Positions 60,801-64,000 of a stretch of DNA of 64,000 bases are shown one piece after another. The stretch is taken from NCBI RefSeq assembly GCF_021462225.1, contig NC_061801.1:9482125-9546124 (forward strand). Direction: 5' to 3'. Both the position numbers and the translations under genes were made by a program. This DNA comes from Girardinichthys multiradiatus (lineage: Eukaryota > Chordata > Actinopteri > Cyprinodontiformes > Goodeidae). Under the pieces are notes generated by a model, which was given only the letters and a program-made list of their open reading frames with translations, was not told the origin of the DNA and did not search any database. Each line of letters begins with the position of its first letter. Positions within the stretch are counted from its first letter, which is position 1.

Positions 60801-62323
60801 TGCTAAAAACCTGTTCTTCGGCCAGGTTAATTAATGTGGGATCTTGCACAGACAGCTAGATCTTAAAGATCTTCTTTAACCTTCTTCTTTGAAGGTTTGA
60901 GGGACAAAGTTCATTTGCCAGCAATGTAATAAATCCACTCAGGGTGAGACGCGCCGATGTTCCTGGCACGGCAACAAGTCAAGTCGGTACGTTCGTGACC
61001 TCCTTATATAACCTCAATCTGTGACATAATGCAATGAATGCTAGGAGGTGTAGGTAAAAATAAAATCATTCACAATAAAATTATTTTGCCATTTTTAATT
61101 AGAAAAAAAGAAATATTGACCCAGATGACTTTCTGCTCAGCAACGTTTGTTCACATGGCCTACTGATCTACATCATTTCTATTCCTTCACCTAATTTTTT
61201 CTAAAGGCTACGCCATAATAGCAACAATTGAAATTTGGCAGAAACCTCATGTGTGTTTCTGTAAATCTGGTGACAGAATCATAAGTCAAGTAATTAAATC
61301 CTCTGGCCATGCTGCAGCCAGTTCACACAATTAAAGCCAGACATAAGAATTAATACTGTATCAGGTGCTTTCATCTTGGATTTATTACAATGGCTACTTA
61401 AGGTCAAATACCGAACCTGGTCGCCTGCACCGATATCCTCCTGATCCCTTCCTTCAAACACACAGTCTGATATCTCCCCGGCCTGCGGCTCCAGTGCCAC
61501 CAATATGTTGCAGGTCTTGTAGTCGAAACCTGAGGACAAAACAAGCAATGGGTTTTGATCTATACCCAAAATTTTCCGGGGAGATTCTACAAACCCGCAT
61601 GAATAAATCAAACTCTGCATCCCTCCATGTGATACCTTTCGACGAGTCATCATAGCCAATCTTCTTAATGGTATTTCGAACCACAGACTGGAGATCCACA
61701 ATGGCTTTAGATGTCACTTCTCCAACCAGTAAAATCATGCCAGTCTTTGCCACACACTCTGGAAAAGGAGTCCAACATATAATCAGGAACAAGGTGGTGC
61801 TTCACAAATCCAGGGTTAGGCTAATGCTCTCAAATCTTTTATTTGACAGATTTTCCAAGGTTAGCTTTTTTTTTTATCAAACAGGTTTAATACTGCTCCC
61901 AATAACAGTATCACATTTCACAGCCAGCCTTTGTGCAGACATACAGTTTTAAAGAGGAAGATGAAATGTTTTGATGCCAGTGAGATAATGTTGCACTAAG
62001 ATTTGATCTAAAGGCCAAACCCAGGTTATTCATTGATCAATTGTCAGACTTAGTACAATTATCAATTATCTTTTATTGTTTGTTACCATAATAAATATAG
62101 TCTGTGGTCCAAACTCCGACTGTTTTTGTAGATGTTCATAAGAATTGTAGATTTAAAAGTAATTGGCTGTTTTATATGATGTCAAAACAAACAGGAGCAC
62201 CGATTATGAAACAGCATTTATAAGATCAGTGATGTTCACACTCACCACAGGCCACTTTAGAGTCCGGGTCCTGACTTAGGTATGCATCAAGCACAGCATC
62301 GCTGATCTGATCACACATTTTAT
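57746..62323 (-). CDS. S-adenosylmethionine synthase (MAT), exons 2-9; exon 1 outside the window
   Basis: Makes S-adenosylmethionine from methionine and ATP, the cell's main methyl donor. Exons on the minus strand are 62246-62323, 61636-61758, 61417-61529, 58755-58898, 58447-58665, 58181-58363, 57937-58070 and 57746-57848. All introns have GT-AG ends, and exon sizes (78, 123, 113, 144, 219, 183, 134, 103) match the vertebrate MAT pattern as I know it. The encoded part has 364 whole residues after a split Asp codon, with no indels against MAT2A. Both MAT signatures are present: [18 protein letters not shown] and GGGAFSGKD. Catalytic lysine motifs DSKSQ and GRK are kept. Exon 1 (N-terminus to GHP) was not found before 64000. 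Residues are mixed: VAKTGMILL and [11 protein letters not shown] are MAT2A-like, while ACYGHFGR and the C-terminal KKLVF are MAT1A-like, with many private changes. A fish-specific paralogue (mat2al-type) is my best guess. Confidence 0.93.
57937..58070 (-). CDS. MAT exon 8
   Basis: Starts ISYAIGV and ends FDLRPGVIV plus AG of an Arg codon, which exon 9 completes. The loop [13 protein letters not shown] is more diverged than in MAT1A or MAT2A. The donor is AG|GTATGTG. Confidence 0.92.
58181..58363 (-). CDS. MAT exon 7
   Basis: Begins [20 protein letters not shown] and contains the second MAT signature [19 protein letters not shown], ending CKRALVQ|GTGAAAT. GRK and the Lys/Asp of SGKD bind the ATP phosphates and metal in known MAT structures. 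One of the usual Ala residues is Gly (WGGHGGG for WGAHGGG). Confidence 0.93.
58447..58665 (-). CDS. MAT exon 6
   Basis: Carries [20 protein letters not shown], then [22 protein letters not shown] and GGPQ. The SEGALEPL segment and several flanking residues differ from MAT1A and MAT2A, which are strongly conserved here, suggesting a relaxed or altered paralogue. Confidence 0.92.
58755..58898 (-). CDS. MAT exon 5
   Basis: Begins directly with [18 protein letters not shown], completing the first MAT signature with the GAGDQ of exon 4, and ends PDSKSQ|GTGAAAC. The Lys of DSK is catalytic. [18 protein letters not shown] is the variable stretch. Confidence 0.92.
58944..60160 (-). mobile_element. 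Tc1 element in MAT intron 4
   Basis: Left end TACAGTGCCTTGTAACA and right end, reversed, TACAGGGCCTTGCTAAACA, both at TA. Minus-strand transposase remnants are at 59186-59401: [19 protein letters not shown], then the second Asp in [11 protein letters not shown]. The reading frame is broken, the element is about 1.2 kb and part of the gene is lost. Confidence 0.9.
60161..61300. other. intron sequence, mostly unassigned
   Basis: 'acatcaggggtgtccgaagt' at 60580 matches the start of a repeat common in fish, and a 94-codon frame follows (60550-60834) with no family signature. No splice-flanked coding block was seen. Confidence 0.35.
61417..61529 (-). CDS. MAT exon 4
   Basis: Encodes [19 protein letters not shown], then [18 protein letters not shown]. 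The part between is usually SPDIAQGVHLDRNEED, so the segment before EDIGAGDQ is diverged. The Asp of GAGDQ is the conserved metal/methionine-site residue. The donor CAG|GTTCGG is weaker than the others. Confidence 0.9.
61636..61758 (-). CDS. MAT exon 3
   Basis: Acceptor TTTTCCAG|AGTG. Encodes [19 protein letters not shown], then [20 protein letters not shown] and SKG. Flanking phases agree with exons 2 and 4. VAKTGMILL is as in MAT2A. Confidence 0.92.
62246..62323 (-). CDS. MAT exon 2
   Basis: Acceptor TTTTTGCAG|AT at 62324/62323 continues a split Asp codon: (D)[19 protein letters not shown], then DSKVAC. The Asp is the D of the GHPD active-site motif; G-H-P must come from the missing exon 1. 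Ile, usual after Lys, is replaced by Met. Confidence 0.92.
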
Positions 62324-62454
62324 CTGCAAAAATAAAGACATTACGTTTAAATAGAGGACATGAACAGGGGCATCTGTTGCTTTTTGGATCCCTCTGCAGA
62401 ACAGAACGTGACAAGATGGATCCCACAGAGGGTGGAGGGGTGGACAGTAATGGC

Positions 62455-62910
62455 TAAAACATGGCAGCCTCATCCTGTAGAGATTTCTTTTTTTCTTTAT
62501 CAAGAACAGGGAGGTTGGCCAGAGTTGATGGAAATATGAATGAAGCTAAATAGAGGGCAATCATGGGAGAACCTGTTAGAAGCTCCACAACATTTGCGAC
62601 TGAGGTGGAGGCTCTCGTGCTAGGAAGAATTGGCCCAAACTCAGTGTCCAGATGTGAAAGGCTGATAAAGACAAACCCAAAAGACTTGCAACTGTAACTG
62701 CAGCAAATTGTAGTTCCACTTTTTGATTCAGGGGGACTGAATACAAATACACACAACACTTTACAGATATTTGTAAAACTTTTTTAAACCATGAACAATG
62801 CAACTTCCACTCAGAATTATACACTAGTTTGTATTAGTATATCACAAAACGCCTAATGAAATACTTTATAGTGACACAATGTGAAAAAGTTGAACGTGAA
62901 TGGATAGTTT
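62455..62910 (+). mobile_element. Tc1 relic in MAT intron 1
   Basis: 'tcaagaacagggaggttggc', 'cagagttgatggaaatatga', 'gggcaatcatgggagaacct' and 'tttttgattcagggggactg' follow the order of the 26.5-kb Tc1 transposase from the middle to its end. Frames are broken and part of the catalytic region is deleted. Confidence 0.75.
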
Positions 62911-63374
62911 TGCAAGTCACTGAAGGAGACATACAGGTAATTGTAAGATGAGTACACAGTCTTGTGTTTGATTTGAAAAATAAAATCAAACAGATAACTA
63001 AAATCTAAAACAGCTAATAAAAATAACTTAATTTAAAAACAATTTCCATGCTTTTCTTCCTGGTATGTTCTTAAAACACAATTTTGGGGTTAGGCATAGG
63101 CGGGTTTCCAGGATCATGCCATGTTGTAGTTTTAAAACATCACAGTTTCACACCCCAAACCTTCTGTCAAATCGTTCCAAGAGAAAGACCAAAGTTTTCT
63201 CTGGCTATCTGTTGTGTAGAACAGCCCTTCCCCTTCCTCAGCTGCTGCAGCACACTGTCAGTCAGCTGGTTCATAAAAAGGCATTTTTGTAAACTTTACA
63301 CTTGAAAACACACCTACTTGGAAATAGGTCTGGTTGCAAAGCCACTGATAGATCAGTGCTTCTTTGTTCTTTTT

Positions 63375-63800
63375 GTGTCTCTGCTCTGTTCTCTCTAACC
63401 CCCAGTCGGTCGTGGTAGATGGCCGCTCACACTGAGCCTGGTTCTGCTGGAGGTTTCTTCTTGTTAAAAGGGAGTTTTTCCTCTCCACTGTCGCTACATA
63501 CATGCTCAGTATGAGGGATTGCTGCAAAGTCAACGCCAGTGACTGTCCACTGTCTCTACATGCTCATCCAGGAGGAGGGAATGCTGCAAGTCACTGACTG
63601 GATGCAATCTGCTGGGTTTCCTTAGACAGAAAAACTTTTTATCCAATTTGAATAAATAAGTGAATCTGTCTGCACTCTTCAATGGTTAGGACTAATTGGA
63701 ATGTATGTACCTGACTGTTGTGAAGAGCCTTGAGACGACATGTGTTGTGAATTGGCGCTATATAAATAAAACTGAATTGAATTTTATTGAATTGTGGCAC
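63375..63800 (+). mobile_element. LINE 3' end (fish-wide family)
   Basis: 'cccccagtcggtcgtggtag', 'atggccgctcacactgagcc', 'tgctggaggtttcttcttgt', 'cagtatgagggattgctgca' and the tail 'ttggcgctatataaataaaa' followed by TTGAATTG repeats form the 3' UTR of an abundant teleost LINE. Only the 3' end is present, as usual for 5'-truncated copies. An imperfect second copy of 'gtgactgtccactgtctcta' motifs lies inside. Confidence 0.8.
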
Positions 63801-64000
63801 TTTTGGACATCCATAAAAATTTTCTGAGTCATTTCCATTCAATTTCCTTTCAAATGAACATTTAGTTCATTTAGTAGAAAACTAAAATGTTTATTGTGTT
63901 TGGTCTTAACCCCTTTGGAACTATTTTAACTTTCTAACTACTATGTAACTAATTACTAACTAACTATATAACTAATTGCATGCTGTACATATGGTCTATA

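Larger units (their letters stand above)
58899..61416 (-). other. MAT intron 4, expanded by transposons
   Basis: 2.5 kb against 83-487 bp for the other internal introns. The extra length is mainly the Tc1 element at 58944-60160. The rest (60161-61416) has no coding signal. Confidence 0.8.
62324..64000 (-). other. MAT intron 1 (partial)
   Basis: The first coding exon, with the SESVGEGHP block, was sought on the minus strand up to 64000 and not seen, so the intron is at least 1.7 kb. It contains a Tc1 relic and a LINE 3' end. Confidence 0.55.

Noticed and set aside
62324..64000. MAT exon 1
   Set aside because: I looked for the conserved SESVGEGHP block on the minus strand with a donor in the right phase and found none.

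Overview
The window reads as a teleost fish nuclear genome, probably a percomorph. The evidence is a vertebrate gene with correctly spliced introns, two large-intron minus-strand loci, and a dense load of typical fish transposable elements (Tc1/mariner, tRNA-headed SINEs, RTE and L2 LINEs, a solo LTR, a Harbinger-like element, a Polinton relic). Nothing bacterial is present. The species cannot be fixed from the sequence alone.

Only two host genes can be supported, both on the minus strand. (1) At 17760-18192 lies the first coding exon of a zswim6-like gene in a GC-rich island, with its splice donor and a short upstream ORF. The remaining exons would lie to the left, outside the window, so 1-17759 is read as the start of a very large intron 1. 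(2) At 57746-62323 are exons 2 to 9 of an S-adenosylmethionine synthase (methionine adenosyltransferase, MAT) gene. All splice sites are present and the protein matches the vertebrate MAT length from the Asp of the GHPD motif to the stop. Exon 1 was not found and should lie to the right of 64000. The copy is divergent and mixes MAT2A-like and MAT1A-like residues, so it looks like the extra fish MAT paralogue.

The 39.5 kb between the two genes is non-genic and largely built from repeats. 19.9-22.1 kb is a repeat containing a Harbinger-like element, which itself contains a SINE. 24.5-28.0 kb is an L2-type LINE split by one Tc1 element and followed by a second, nearly complete Tc1. 28.4-28.9 kb is a solo LTR with a 5-bp target duplication. 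30.1-30.8 kb is a broken Polinton/Maverick minor-capsid gene. 33.8-34.9, 36.4-37.1, 40.4-40.9, 43.7-44.3 and 48.3-48.9 kb hold old Tc1-superfamily relics. 46.7-48.24 kb is a Tc1 element with long near-identical inverted repeats and an internally deleted transposase. 51.2-54.3 kb is a near-full-length RTE-type LINE bounded by a target-site duplication. 54.6-57.6 kb holds further LINE and Tc1 fragments. Two more Tc1 elements sit inside MAT introns.

The two genes share no operon-like logic. MAT makes S-adenosylmethionine in the cytosol or nucleus, and ZSWIM6 is a SWIM zinc-finger protein associated with neural development. Repeat-poor stretches (about 41.2-42.6 kb, and parts of intron 1 near 0.9-1.1, 12.1-12.7 and 14.3-14.9 kb) are the best candidates for zswim6 regulatory elements, but this is inference from texture only. 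No new biological system was identified. The most unusual items are the Polinton capsid relic, the DD24E-spaced Tc1 transposase and the fold-back array at 35.1-35.4 kb.
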